The notes: generated by a model from the letters alone, not told the origin. A stretch of DNA of 55,829 bases from an aff. Roholtiella sp. LEGE 12411 (GCF_015206995.1 NZ_JADEXR010000026.1:1-55829); one strand, 5' to 3'; numbered from the stretch's first letter, positions 28,261 through 36,567 are shown. Made by a program: numbers and translations.

Positions 28261-28347
28261 AGGCTTTCAAGTACAAAATATCCTATTGTTTATGTTGACA
28301 GTCAACGGTCAATAGTCAACACTCAACAAAACTGATTAGTTTTTACT

Positions 28348-28384
28348 AAGCGAAAGTTACGAATAACTGAACTTTCGCTTCTTT
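28348..28384 (+). terminator. Terminator-like hairpin after the ParB-like gene
   Basis: AAGCGAAAGTT (28348-28358) pairs with AACTTTCGCTT (28370-28380), 11-bp stem, followed by CTTTAAT. Just upstream (28294-28328) stand degenerate GTCAAC heptamer repeats. Confidence 0.6.
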
Positions 28385-28611
28385 AATATTGCAAGTCCGG
28401 CAGTCTATAATATCGTAATTCGTGAGGAAGAACTATCACCAGAATTACCAAGACTGCTGTTTTTTTTGTTTTAGAAATTAATCATAAGGCTGAGCAGGCA
28501 AAGCAAGGAGGTTAATTATACCTTCAATAATTGCAGGCAGACTAAGGAAATTTTGATTCAAAAGTTAGAGAATTATCTATCGTCCACTTGTACTTGGAGA
28601 CGTGCGGAAAT

Positions 28612-28923
28612 ATGGCATTTATTAAAGTTGATAATATGATCATTAATACCACTTATATTGCTGCTGTCAGGCTAGAAGGCCAAGACACCTTTGGAGAAGA
28701 AAAAGTTTCTCTATTAATTGCAATTCCTACTTTTCCTCTGAATCAGCAGGAAAAGACCTCTACCACCTCTACTAATTTTTATCAGTATGAATGGGTCGAA
28801 TTTCATGGTTTTGCTGCCATTGCTCTGCAAGACTACTTCAGCAGCTTTAACAATGTGGTTGATTTAATGCCCCAAAATAACCGACGAGTGCTATCCAATG
28901 CCAAGGAATGTTTGGGAAGTTAA
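28612..28923 (+). CDS. Conserved-looking unknown protein, 103 aa
   Basis: From ATG 28612 the product reads MAFIKVDNMIINTTYIAAVR then a hydrophobic strand (EKVSLLIAIPTFPL) and a C-terminal WVEFHGFAAIALQDYFSSFNNVVDLM. It looks like a small soluble beta/alpha protein; no signal or membrane span. An upstream start at 28588 adds eight residues and has no better ribosome site. I do not recognise the family. It is on the same strand as the DUF5132-like gene, 1060 bases away. Confidence 0.6.
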   Translation: MAFIKVDNMIINTTYIAAVRLEGQDTFGEEKVSLLIAIPTFPLNQQEKTSTTSTNFYQYEWVEFHGFAAIALQDYFSSFNNVVDLMPQNNRRVLSNAKECLGS

Positions 28924-29057
28924 GTTAGATCTCTAGTGAAAAAGGAACATTTATTCATGAAGGCTCTGAGATCTAAGGAATGTGGACTTATCTAATTCAC
29001 ATTCTTTAGTGTCTTTGGCATTGTCGTCTGTTATTGATATCCCAGAAGATCACAAAG

Positions 29058-29396
29058 CTAAGGCATAACGAAATATTCATACACCCCGGTGATGATAACC
29101 AGAGCTGCTGAGAGGATACCAGCCCAAAGTCCAGATATTTTGGTCGTAAAGCGATCGCCTAGTTAACTGCGTTCGCAAGTAATAGAGCAGTTTTAATCGG
29201 CCTTGGTTGAGATTTTGGTGGGCGATCGCTAACTAACTATCAAGAAAGGTGCATTATGAACACCAGCCATCGAAAAGCCGATTAAATTCAGTAAATTTAT
29301 TGCTTGTCTATTAAAATTACGGGCTATTAATGATACATTAATGCCGAAACTACTTAATAGCTGTTGGTCTTTACTATGAGAGAAGAGTACAAAATC
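29058..29396 (-). pseudogene. Possible decayed membrane-protein gene (two frames)
   Basis: Two minus-strand open stretches without start codons look protein-like: 29229-29396 (…FGINVSLIARNFNRQAINLL… then FSMAGVHNAPFLIVS, stop) and 29058-29159 (GDRFTTKISGLWAGILSAAL… ending YEYFVMP, stop). Together they suggest the remains of one integral membrane protein separated by stops and a frameshift. I cannot name the family. The rest of 28924-29984 is AT-rich and without supported features. Confidence 0.3.
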
Positions 29397-29984
29397 TGGT
29401 TACGCTTAAGAAAATTATATGATGTGAACTTCAAAATAACAAAGAGATCTCAACTAATGTTTAATTAGCATTCTATTAACAATATTGATCATCAATAATT
29501 ATTGATGACATAACGAAAAGCTATTCATCTTAACTGATTTGAGAGGTTGCATAACCATTAACATTGTGCCATTAATGCTGGAGACATAGCACTTTGAGCG
29601 ATCACCACAGATGATACACACATAACAATAGTACTAGGAGAGTATTAAGTAAAATTAATATTTCCTGTAATATGTATAGGTATACTGACTAATATTTATA
29701 GACTTAACAATTTTTCATTGCTAGACCGTCTCAATTACTTGTATCATGGGTGGGTATCGATGTAGAATCTAATTCAAGAAAAGATTCTTCCTACCTGCTA
29801 ATGTATTTCGTACAACCGCCGTCAAGGGTGTGCAGTATTCTATTTCCATTTTTCTATACATGCTTTAATGAGGTAAAGCCAACTCAGATTTGATGATGTT
29901 TGGAAATCAATACCGTAATCTGTAGCGCACGGTGGCGAATACGAATCATGATTAGCGATATACCTTTTTTGGAGGCTATGTAGA

Positions 29985-30296
29985 ATGTTTGAACTAGAAG
30001 CTTTATTGTTAGGACTAGAGCCAATGACTGCAGCAGTCATTGGTGTTGGAGCACTAGCTATTGCACCTATTGTTGGTGCTGTAGATGCTGCTACAGGTCA
30101 CAATTTATCTGACTCAGCGAGATCAACAGCTAAGACTGGATTAGTTTGGGTTTTCCAAGCCTTTGACAAAGTACAAGCTAGCGCTGCTGAAGCTTCCGAA
30201 TCCTTCCAAGATTTGATTGCAGAAGCTAAATCTGATATCAGGTCTTCCAATAATGGCACAAGTGAAGTAGCTCCCCGTGAGGTAACGATTGGGTAA
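29985..30296 (+). CDS. DUF5132-like single-span membrane peptide
   Basis: This 103-aa protein has an N-terminal transmembrane helix (about 14-36; MTAAVIGVGALAIAPIVGAV), an amphipathic segment (ARSTAKTGLVWVFQAFDK) and an acidic helix (EASESFQDLIAEAKSDI), the plan of DUF5132 proteins of cyanobacteria. GGAGG lies upstream of the ATG. The plan (TM helix, Ala/Lys amphipathic helix, acidic EA-rich helix) resembles mycobacterial PacL proteins, small partners that stabilise CtpC-type P-ATPases and chaperone metal. With three CoBaHMA P-ATPase-like genes within 12 kb, a similar partner role is plausible but unproven. Confidence 0.65.
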   Translation: MFELEALLLGLEPMTAAVIGVGALAIAPIVGAVDAATGHNLSDSARSTAKTGLVWVFQAFDKVQASAAEASESFQDLIAEAKSDIRSSNNGTSEVAPREVTIG

Positions 30297-30555
30297 GCCC
30301 TAAAGAGTAAGCAGTTGCTCAATTCTGAAAAGTTACAAAGGCTGATAACCTGTCGGTTAGTCGAAAAAATAGGGGTGGTAAGGGAGTAAGAGTGTAAAGG
30401 TGTAGGGTCACTTCATTAATTCATTAATAAATTGAGGCGGCTCAAACCTTGTGAGTACAAGGGGTTACATAGCCTTTCCCCTAAACCTCATATCCTCATA
30501 CTCTTACACCCCTTCTCGGTCAGTTGTCAGTCTTTACTTATCTAAGGGCGTTGCA

Positions 30556-30744
30556 GAATGGTACTAAATTTAGATACAGCCCTTACCCTGACTGGTTAAG
30601 AGCCTGGAGGCTCTTAATCAATCTTCGGAGGCGGAGCCTACTCTATCTTGACCAGAGGCTCAGCCTCTTTTGAATACATTCCCCGTCTGAAGACTGGGAA
30701 CGATGCGACACAAGCCTTTGGGCTTTTCAAGCGTGCCATTCGGG
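30556..30744. mobile_element. MITE family B, copy 2 (about 189 bp)
   Basis: It shares with 21285-21458 the segments TAGATACAGCCCTTACC, CTTCGGAGGCGGAGCC and ACACAAGCCTTTGGGCTTTT and ends GTGCCATTCGGGCG. Its first end (GAATGGTACTAA) is more diverged. Confidence 0.7.
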
Positions 30745-30786
30745 CGTTACATATTTTCGAGATGAATTGAGATTTTTGATTAAAAC

Positions 30787-30924
30787 AGGACTTACGCAAG
30801 TGTCATATTTGTAACGCCAGAGGTTGTCCAGAGTCAAAGATCAAAAGTCCAAAAAACCTTGATTCTTGACCCTTGACCCTTGACTCTTATACCAGAAGCC
30901 TTGTGTGCCAGTTGCATAAGTCCT
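30787..30924. mobile_element. MITE family A, copy 3 (138 bp)
   Basis: Same orientation as copy 1, with one extra CCCTTGA heptamer and one mismatch in the right terminal repeat (TTGCATAAGTCCT). TAAAAC precedes the left end and follows one base after the right end, a possible 6-base target duplication. Confidence 0.8.
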
Positions 30925-31067
30925 ATAAAACTAAAGGTTTATTCTTTGCGCCTACTCTGCGAGACGCTATGCCAACGTCGCTAACAGCAGTCGCCTGGGT
31001 TAGAGCTTTGCGTCTATGCGTGAGGTAAATTCATCCCCAGATTCAGCAACGCCGATAACTGCTATTG

Positions 31068-31304
31068 ATGACAACAACTACTTTTTCTCAAAAAAACATC
31101 ATGCTTGATAATTCAGATTTCTTAAATGTGCGTAAATTAGCATTTGCTCTTGCCCTTGGCCCCTTGGGTTTGCTGCTGCTCTTCTTTATTCTTGACGTTA
31201 CACTGCCTCACAATAAATTATTGCAAGTCTCGGATCGCTCGTGCTTGACAAGTGAGATGACAGTAAGTGTTGCAAATCTGAACACAAATAAGTGCGAGAA
31301 TTGA
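31068..31304 (+). CDS. Possible small membrane protein, 78 aa
   Basis: The frame from ATG 31068 encodes one strong hydrophobic helix (LAFALALGPLGLLLLFFILDV) with a polar N-terminus (MTTTTFSQKN) and a C-terminal tail with two Cys. No clear ribosome site is present and I know no family. A later in-frame ATG at 31101 (MLDNSDF) is an alternative start. It lies between MITE copies and the carbonic anhydrase gene on the same strand. Confidence 0.4.
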   Translation: MTTTTFSQKNIMLDNSDFLNVRKLAFALALGPLGLLLLFFILDVTLPHNKLLQVSDRSCLTSEMTVSVANLNTNKCEN

Positions 31305-31495
31305 CATACTCTCATCACTAACTAATAGTGTAGTTTTTAGTTTAGATTGAACGAAGTTCAACCTAACTGGTGTTGGGCAAAGCAACACACTCGCTCAATC
31401 TACAAATTTTTAACAGTTATCACTGTCTCCATTTGAGTTGATCGTTTCCCAGCATACGTAATTTGCAACCGATAAATGTTCCTAATGGAAAAATT

Positions 31496-31534
31496 ATCTT
31501 TGGCGGCTTTTGGCAATACAAAGCCGCCAAAGAT
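31496..31534. promoter_or_regulatory. Perfect 15-bp hairpin upstream of the carbonic anhydrase gene
   Basis: ATCTTTGGCGGCTTT (31496-31510) and AAAGCCGCCAAAGAT (31520-31534) form a perfect stem with a 9-base loop. No T-run follows on either strand. It is 190 bases before the carbonic anhydrase start and could act in the leader, as a bidirectional terminator, or simply be a dispersed repeat. Confidence 0.4.
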
Positions 31535-31723
31535 GCCATAGAACTAATTAGCAGAAGGTTTACTTAGTAATACCATTTCTTTATGAAGTTGTACTATATT
31601 TAACTCCCGGCTTGACCAAGGAGGTATAGTTAAACGCATCTTTACATAGAATTGGTATAAAATTTTGCAGCACTTGTGATGAAAAATTTATTTTTTGGAT
31701 CAATTATTGGAGTTTTTTGAATA

Positions 31724-32362
31724 ATGAAAAAGTTGATTGCTGGGTTGCATAAATTTCAAACCAATTATTTCAAAGAACACCGAGATTTGTTTGAGCATCT
31801 TGGGCATGAACAACACCCTAGAGCGTTATTCATAACCTGCTCTGACTCTCGGATTGACCCAAATTTGCTAACTCAAACTGAACCTGGCGAACTTTTTATT
31901 ATTCGTAATGCAGGTAATATCATTCCGCCTTATGGTGCGACTAATGGTGGTGAAGGAGCAGCAGTTGAATATGCAGTTCAGGCTTTAGAGATTAAGCAGA
32001 TTATTGTCTGCGGTCATTCTAACTGTGGAGCAATGAAGGGGTTATTGCAACTGGGGAAATTAGCTGATGAGATGCCATTAGTTTATGACTGGTTAAAACA
32101 TGCAGAAGCAACTCGTCGGCTCATTAAAGACAATTATCAGGAGTATGAAGGAGAAGAATTATTGAATGCCACAATTGAAGAGAATGTAATGACCCAATTA
32201 GAAAATTTGCGAACCTATCCAATAATTCACTCTAAACTTCATAAGGGGGAAATTAGCCTCCACGGCTGGGTTTACAAAATTGAGACTGGAGGAGTTTTTG
32301 TTTACGGTATGGATCGTTGCAATATCCAAGCAGAGCATGAAGCAGAGCCGGTGCAAATTTAG
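31724..32362 (+). CDS. Beta-class carbonic anhydrase, CcaA/IcfA-like core
   Basis: This 212-aa enzyme interconverts CO2 and HCO3-. Zinc ligands are visible: CSDSRIDP (Cys and the Asp-Arg dyad) and CGHSNCGAMKG (His, Cys). It follows carboxysomal CcaA closely (start MKKLIAGLHKFQTNYFKEHR; GELFIIRNAGNIIPPYG; ISLHGWVYKIETG). CcaA proteins carry a C-terminal extension of about 60-70 residues that attaches them to the carboxysome; this protein stops soon after the catalytic core (HEAEPVQI), so it may be cytosolic. No signal peptide. With BicA in the same window it fits local CO2/HCO3- management. It is convergent with the glycine-zipper gene, 85 bases apart. Confidence 0.9.
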   Translation: MKKLIAGLHKFQTNYFKEHRDLFEHLGHEQHPRALFITCSDSRIDPNLLTQTEPGELFIIRNAGNIIPPYGATNGGEGAAVEYAVQALEIKQIIVCGHSNCGAMKGLLQLGKLADEMPLVYDWLKHAEATRRLIKDNYQEYEGEELLNATIEENVMTQLENLRTYPIIHSKLHKGEISLHGWVYKIETGGVFVYGMDRCNIQAEHEAEPVQI

Positions 32363-32447
32363 TAGCCTTATTCAATTCTTCATTATTTAATGATTTATTC
32401 ATTGGCTGTTAACACTTGCGATCGCTCCCACAGCGCTCCTAGAGTAA

Positions 32448-33611
32448 CTAATTTTGATCAGATTCTTGTTCACTAGACTCACTGTTCACTATTACTTCTA
32501 CTTCTTTGTCAAGTATTTCTGTAACAGCCAAGCCAATTTTTTCGCCCATATCTTTACCAATTACTCCCCCCTCTTCTGCCAACAAAACCTCACCGACAAT
32601 TTCTCCCACTGTCTCACCAATTTTTCCTCCTATTGTTTCACCCGCCGAAACTTCTGTTTCTCCTTGCATTTCTGGCTCCGGGTGCTTTTTTGCCTCTGGG
32701 GAATTGGCGTGTTCGGCTTGTTTGCTTAAATCCTCTCCCAAGATTGCACCAACGACAGTACCAATTTCTTCACCAACAACCATTCCTATCGGGCCTGCAA
32801 GTACACCCCCTACAGTTTCGCCGACAATTCCTCCCACTACTCCACCTAGCACTTCACTTTCAACTTTTTCTACTTCCGTCTGCATCCTCTGTTCCTGAGG
32901 ATTAGACTGATCAGTATTTACAGTTAGCTCCGTTGGGCAAAAGATTTTTGAGACATTATCATAAGTCCAAGCAATGCTATTTGGGTCTTTTTTCTGGCTC
33001 CACTCGCTAAAATCTGGCTTTGATTTATATCGGCTTAAAGCTTTAGGATGTAAGCCTAAACGCTTTGCTAAAGCTGACGTTTGCAACGGTGTCACATCAG
33101 AATTTGCCTGCTCTGTAACAGTATCTACTAACTCATCCTTGGCTTGATCGTCTTCAATCGTCGATATCTCCGGCGTAGATAAATCTGCTTGGACTTCATC
33201 GCTCGGTGGCTCAATTGCTGGAGTCGTCTCCTCTTCCCAAGGGTCTTGATCTGGGTTAACCTGTTCCACACTATAAGCAAACGACTCTTGTACAACTCCT
33301 GTTGAAATCCCAGGGGATTTATTTTCTACTACTACTACTGGTTCTGGTGTAGGAGGTGGAGGTGGAGACTGTGGAGAAGCCACTTGTGCGATCGCTTCTT
33401 GAAGATAAGTCTGCATCACAATACATGAAACATACTTATATTTATAAGTGACAATTATTGACTCAGCTAGAGGGTTAATCCGAACATTGGTAACAAAGTT
33501 CAGAGACTCAACCTGCTTTTGCAATTTGCTGGCATACTCTACTTCCTTACCTAATAGGGGAATCCGAATGCGAATCCGTCCTTCAACAGCATGAACAATT
33601 TGATAATCCAT
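32448..33611 (-). CDS. CoBaHMA-type domain plus two glycine-zipper repeats (calcyanin-like architecture)
   Basis: This is a 387-aa protein (counting from ATG 33611). Residues 3-78 form the same HMA-like domain as the three ATPases (YQIVHAVEGRIRIRIPLL; VTNVRINPLAESIIVTYKY). Then come a Pro run, a long acidic linker, and a small helical domain at about 182-225 (ALAKRLGLHPKALSRYKSKP then FSEWSQKKDPNSIAW). The C-terminal half has two glycine-zipper repeats (about 253-293 and 322-362), each with two tracks of Gly every fourth residue (for example GETVGEIVGE). No CxxC is present. Calcyanins of carbonate-forming cyanobacteria combine an N-terminal domain, sometimes CoBaHMA, with three GlyZip repeats; here there are two plus an extra domain, so I call it a relative, not ccyA. 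A TTG at 33635 is an alternative start. Confidence 0.8.
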   Translation of the reverse strand: MDYQIVHAVEGRIRIRIPLLGKEVEYASKLQKQVESLNFVTNVRINPLAESIIVTYKYKYVSCIVMQTYLQEAIAQVASPQSPPPPPTPEPVVVVENKSPGISTGVVQESFAYSVEQVNPDQDPWEEETTPAIEPPSDEVQADLSTPEISTIEDDQAKDELVDTVTEQANSDVTPLQTSALAKRLGLHPKALSRYKSKPDFSEWSQKKDPNSIAWTYDNVSKIFCPTELTVNTDQSNPQEQRMQTEVEKVESEVLGGVVGGIVGETVGGVLAGPIGMVVGEEIGTVVGAILGEDLSKQAEHANSPEAKKHPEPEMQGETEVSAGETIGGKIGETVGEIVGEVLLAEEGGVIGKDMGEKIGLAVTEILDKEVEVIVNSESSEQESDQN

Positions 33612-33695
33612 AGCGGATTTGTCTAATATCAACAATTTTAAGCTGCAAAAAAAAGTTGTCTTCCAAGAATGGAATTAAGTCCGTACATATCCTTT

Positions 33696-33750
33696 CTAGG
33701 GATTTATTTAAAGTAGGGGCGCAAGGTCTTGCGCCCCTACTTATCCCTAG
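33696..33750. repeat. Palindromic repeat AGTAGGGGCGCAAG, with outer CTAGGGAT arms
   Basis: The inner perfect hairpin is 33712-33725 with 33728-33741; the outer arms CTAGGGAT (33696-33703) and ATCCCTAG (33743-33750) extend the symmetry. It lies between two minus-strand genes. Confidence 0.75.
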
Positions 33751-33765
33751 TTCGGTAAACTTACT

Positions 33766-33963
33766 CTAGATCATAATAAACAAAAATGGAATTACTGGAA
33801 TGCCGATGGCAGTATTGAGCCAATATGTTAATCCAGTCAGCACAATCGAACCGACAATAGAGATACCCAAGGATAAAACTAAATTGGGTAGTAAAATTCT
33901 CAGGTTATTCAATGCCCCAGACACAAAGGAAGACTGCGGGGCATAGCTTGTAGAATGATACAT
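33766..33963 (-). CDS. 65-aa membrane protein
   Basis: ATG 33963 follows GAGGTG at the right distance. After a polar start (MYHSTSYAPQSSFVSGALNN) come one or two hydrophobic helices (ILLPNLVLSLGISIVGSIVL and a C-terminal GIPVIPFLFIMI). It lies 154 bases upstream of the CoBaHMA-glycine-zipper gene on the same strand and diverges from the DUF454-like gene. Family unknown; a small partner protein of the zipper or pump proteins is a possibility only. Confidence 0.55.
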   Translation of the reverse strand: MYHSTSYAPQSSFVSGALNNLRILLPNLVLSLGISIVGSIVLTGLTYWLNTAIGIPVIPFLFIMI

Positions 33964-34088
33964 AAGCACCTCAAATGTGATAGTAAATGAAAATTCATGC
34001 AGCGTGTTTTATATACTGCTCATAATTGCATGATTACCTGATAAGCTAAATTAAACAAGCAATTTTAACAACTTGTAGGATAACTCCT

Positions 34089-34235
34089 ATGCTTAAGCAA
34101 ATCAGAAACGCCGGGAGAATTGTTGTTGGTTCCGTTTGTATTGTTTTGGGTGTAATTGGGATACTTCTACCCCTGGTTCCCGGCACTCCTTTTCTTCTTG
34201 TTGCTGCTTTCTGTTTTAGTACTTTGGAATCGTAA
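34089..34235 (+). CDS. Short DUF454/YbaN-like membrane peptide, 48 aa
   Basis: This small ORF reads MLKQIRNAGRIVVGSVCIVL and continues with LPLVPGTPFLLVAAFCFSTLES before a TAA. The motif LPLxPGTPFLLxAAFCF is the signature of the DUF454 (YbaN) inner-membrane family, whose usual length is about 115-125 residues. Here the protein ends right after the signature, so it is either a truncated copy or a naturally short form. AGGA lies upstream. The ArsA-like gene begins 90 bases downstream on the same strand. Confidence 0.6.
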   Translation: MLKQIRNAGRIVVGSVCIVLGVIGILLPLVPGTPFLLVAAFCFSTLES

Positions 34236-34324
34236 AAATCAGTTAACTGTTGACTGAATAATTACCCCACTCTCGCTAAAGAGTAAACTTCAGTCCTTGA
34301 AAAAAACATCAGGACTATGCCTTG

Positions 34325-35428
34325 ATGAGCAGAATTATTACATTTTTAGGCAAGGCGGATACGAGACACACCACAGTGGCGATCGCCACTGCTAAATGGT
34401 TTGCTCAGTGTTCTCAACGGGTGCTACTAGTAACCCACAATCCCAATCCCAGCGCAGAACTGCTGTTAGAAACTTCCCTCAAAGCAACTCCCCAAGAGAT
34501 TGCGCCTAATCTAAGTGTGGTACAGTTGCAAGCAACAGTACTATTAGAACAAGTTTGGGAAGAAGTCAAAAAGTGGTTGACTCTCTACCTCCCGTCCTCT
34601 ATAAAAATGGAGGTCTATTCGGGAGAGGTGATTATTCTACCAGGTTTTGACAGCCTTCTGTCCTTCAACGCTCTGCGAAAGTACTATCAAAGTGAAGACT
34701 ATGATGTCATCATCTATGATGGGCGAGGAGATTTAGAATCATTGAGAATGCTGGGAATTCCTAACATCGCAGATTGGTATTTTCGCCGATTTCGTGAAGC
34801 GTTAGAATCTCTAGACTTGAGTAAAATCGCCGACTCGATTGGGGGCCCTCTCGCCAGTGCTTTGTTGAGTGCAAATATGGACACCCGAAAAGTGCAAGAT
34901 GCTATTGTGCAAATTCAAGATTTGATTGCTAAAAGCGTTGCAGTTGTCGGAGATGCCAAAAGGTTAAGTGCTTATTTAGTGACTACAGATGAACCAGCAG
35001 CCATCGCTGAGGCTCGTTGGCTTTGGGGTAGTGCACAGCAGGTTGATTTGCGAGTCAGTGGGGTTCTGGCTTATCAAGGTTATGAAGCAGCTAACAAGAC
35101 TGAACTAGAGCAAGCTTTTGCTCCATTGAAAGTAAACCTAATTCCAGTGTTGCAAAAACACAATTGGAAACCCCTAATAGATGCACTACCAGATTTTAAA
35201 ACTGTTCCCCAGGTTCCTCAACCTTTAACAGTTGATTTGGCCCAACGTCAGGTACAAGTATTTTTGCCAGGATTCAGCAAACCGCAAGTCAAGCTTACCC
35301 AGTTGGGTACAGAACTCACGGTTGAAGCAGGTGATCAACGGCGAAATATTGTTTTACCGGAGGAACTACGAAATCAGCCAGTTACCGGAGGCAAATTTGA
35401 AGAACCTTATTTGGTTATTTCATTTTAG
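34325..35428 (+). CDS. ArsA/GET3-like ATPase with HSP20-like C-terminus and degenerate P-loop
   Basis: This is a 367-aa protein of the cyanobacterial ArsA family (anion-pump ATPase / tail-anchored protein targeting fold). The N-terminal P-loop, usually GKGGxGxTT, reads FLGKADTRHTTVAIATAKW, so the first Lys stays but the Gly-Gly and the Walker Lys/Arg position are changed. Switch-like regions follow (EDYDVIIYDGRGD). The end (about 300-367; RQVQVFLPGFSKPQVKLTQL … PYLVISF) is the HSP20-like domain typical of cyanobacterial ArsA proteins. No arsenic genes are nearby. The altered P-loop makes ATP hydrolysis doubtful. ATG 34325 was preferred over a TTG one codon upstream. Confidence 0.75.
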   Translation: MSRIITFLGKADTRHTTVAIATAKWFAQCSQRVLLVTHNPNPSAELLLETSLKATPQEIAPNLSVVQLQATVLLEQVWEEVKKWLTLYLPSSIKMEVYSGEVIILPGFDSLLSFNALRKYYQSEDYDVIIYDGRGDLESLRMLGIPNIADWYFRRFREALESLDLSKIADSIGGPLASALLSANMDTRKVQDAIVQIQDLIAKSVAVVGDAKRLSAYLVTTDEPAAIAEARWLWGSAQQVDLRVSGVLAYQGYEAANKTELEQAFAPLKVNLIPVLQKHNWKPLIDALPDFKTVPQVPQPLTVDLAQRQVQVFLPGFSKPQVKLTQLGTELTVEAGDQRRNIVLPEELRNQPVTGGKFEEPYLVISF

Positions 35429-35445
35429 GTTGTGATCCGGTATTT

Positions 35446-35474
35446 GTAGAGACGTTGCATTGCAACGTCTCTAC
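35446..35474. terminator. Palindromic repeat between convergent genes, possible bidirectional terminator
   Basis: GTAGAGACGTTGCA and TGCAACGTCTCTAC are separated by one T. It is the same dispersed palindrome as at 17751-17779 and sits exactly in the 50-base gap between the convergent ArsA-like and CAX genes. Confidence 0.6.
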
Positions 35475-35478
35475 AGGT

Positions 35479-36567
35479 TTATGGATGAAAATAGAATGCT
35501 GCTCCTAAAACTGCGTAGGTGATCAGCAGTAAGGCTCCCTCTAGCCAGTTAGAGTTTCCATCTGTGCTGATGGAGTTGGTAATTAAAACAGCGATCGCCA
35601 CTGCCAATACTTCAAATGGGTTAAAATCTAGATTCATCGGTTGCCCCATCAACTGACCTATTAATACCAAAATTGGAGCGACAAACATTGCTATTTGTAG
35701 ACTGGAACCCATCGCCACTGCTACTGCTAAGTCCATTTTATTTTTCATGGCAAAGGTAGCAGCAGTAATATACTCTACAGCACCTCCAAAAAGTGGAATC
35801 AGAATTACCCCTGTAAATAAACTAGTAAAGCCCAAAGTCGTAATCGCTTTTTGTAGACTGGCAACTAAAATATCAGAAACAAATACCAAGCCAATGGTAC
35901 AAATTAGCAAGATAGCAACATTCTTCCATAGCGACGCTCTATGTTGATGAGATTTAACTTCTGCTGGTTCTGATTCATCAAACTCAGTAGCTCTGAGTTC
36001 ATACATATCCCTGTGGGTTTTCATAGAAAACAGCAGCATCAACAGGTAGAACACTAAGAGCAAAATCGCAGCAACCGCAGAAAAATTATTGATAGTTGTA
36101 GACTGTAATCCTTTAGATGTGAAGTCGATAGCAGTAGGCGTAAGTAGCACTACTAAGGCCAAATTTAGTGAAGAAGCATTAATCCGAGCCACCTTCGGCT
36201 GAAAACTTTGCTCTTTAAAACGTAACCCTCCCAAGAAAATTGCTGCTCCTAGAGCTAGGAGCAAGTTAGCAACGATAGTACCTGTAATGCTGGCTTTGAC
36301 TACCTCCACCAAACCCGCATTCAGAGCAACAATCGAGATAATCATCTCAGTTGCGTTACCAAAGGTGGCGTTGAGCAACCCGCCGAGGGATGGCCCGACA
36401 ACAGTGGCAATTTCCTCTGTAGAATTAGCAATCCATGCTGCTAAGGGGATAATTGCTAAACCAGAAGTAACGAAAACAATAACAGGATGTAAATGCAGCC
36501 ATTCCGTTATAAAGGAAATAGGCACAAACACTAACATCCGAAGCAAAATTTTATCTTTTGTTGTCAT
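35479..36567 (-). CDS. Ca2+/H+ antiporter (CAX family)
   Basis: This 362-aa multi-span exchanger is counted from ATG 36567 (MTTKDKILLRMLVFVP), which has AAAGGA upstream; a longer frame to 36615 lacks support. Alpha repeats are GGLLNATFGNATEMI and GGAVEYITAATFAMKNKMDL, both with the Ca2+-binding Glu, followed by GSSLQIAMF. It is a close paralogue of the CAX protein at 16.0-17.2 kb. It should move Ca2+ out against protons. It lies between the ArsA-like gene and the small-peptide/pseudo-ATPase genes. Confidence 0.9.
   Translation of the reverse strand: MTTKDKILLRMLVFVPISFITEWLHLHPVIVFVTSGLAIIPLAAWIANSTEEIATVVGPSLGGLLNATFGNATEMIISIVALNAGLVEVVKASITGTIVANLLLALGAAIFLGGLRFKEQSFQPKVARINASSLNLALVVLLTPTAIDFTSKGLQSTTINNFSAVAAILLLVFYLLMLLFSMKTHRDMYELRATEFDESEPAEVKSHQHRASLWKNVAILLICTIGLVFVSDILVASLQKAITTLGFTSLFTGVILIPLFGGAVEYITAATFAMKNKMDLAVAVAMGSSLQIAMFVAPILVLIGQLMGQPMNLDFNPFEVLAVAIAVLITNSISTDGNSNWLEGALLLITYAVLGAAFYFHP

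Noticed and set aside
32506-32898. 130-aa Pro/Ser/Thr-rich ORF opposite the glycine-zipper gene
   Set aside because: Antisense image of GxxxG codons; the minus frame has clear domains.
32448-33611. Calling this gene ccyA (true calcyanin)
   Set aside because: Two glycine-zipper repeats instead of three and an extra helical domain; similarity cannot be scored by eye, so only a calcyanin-like architecture is claimed.
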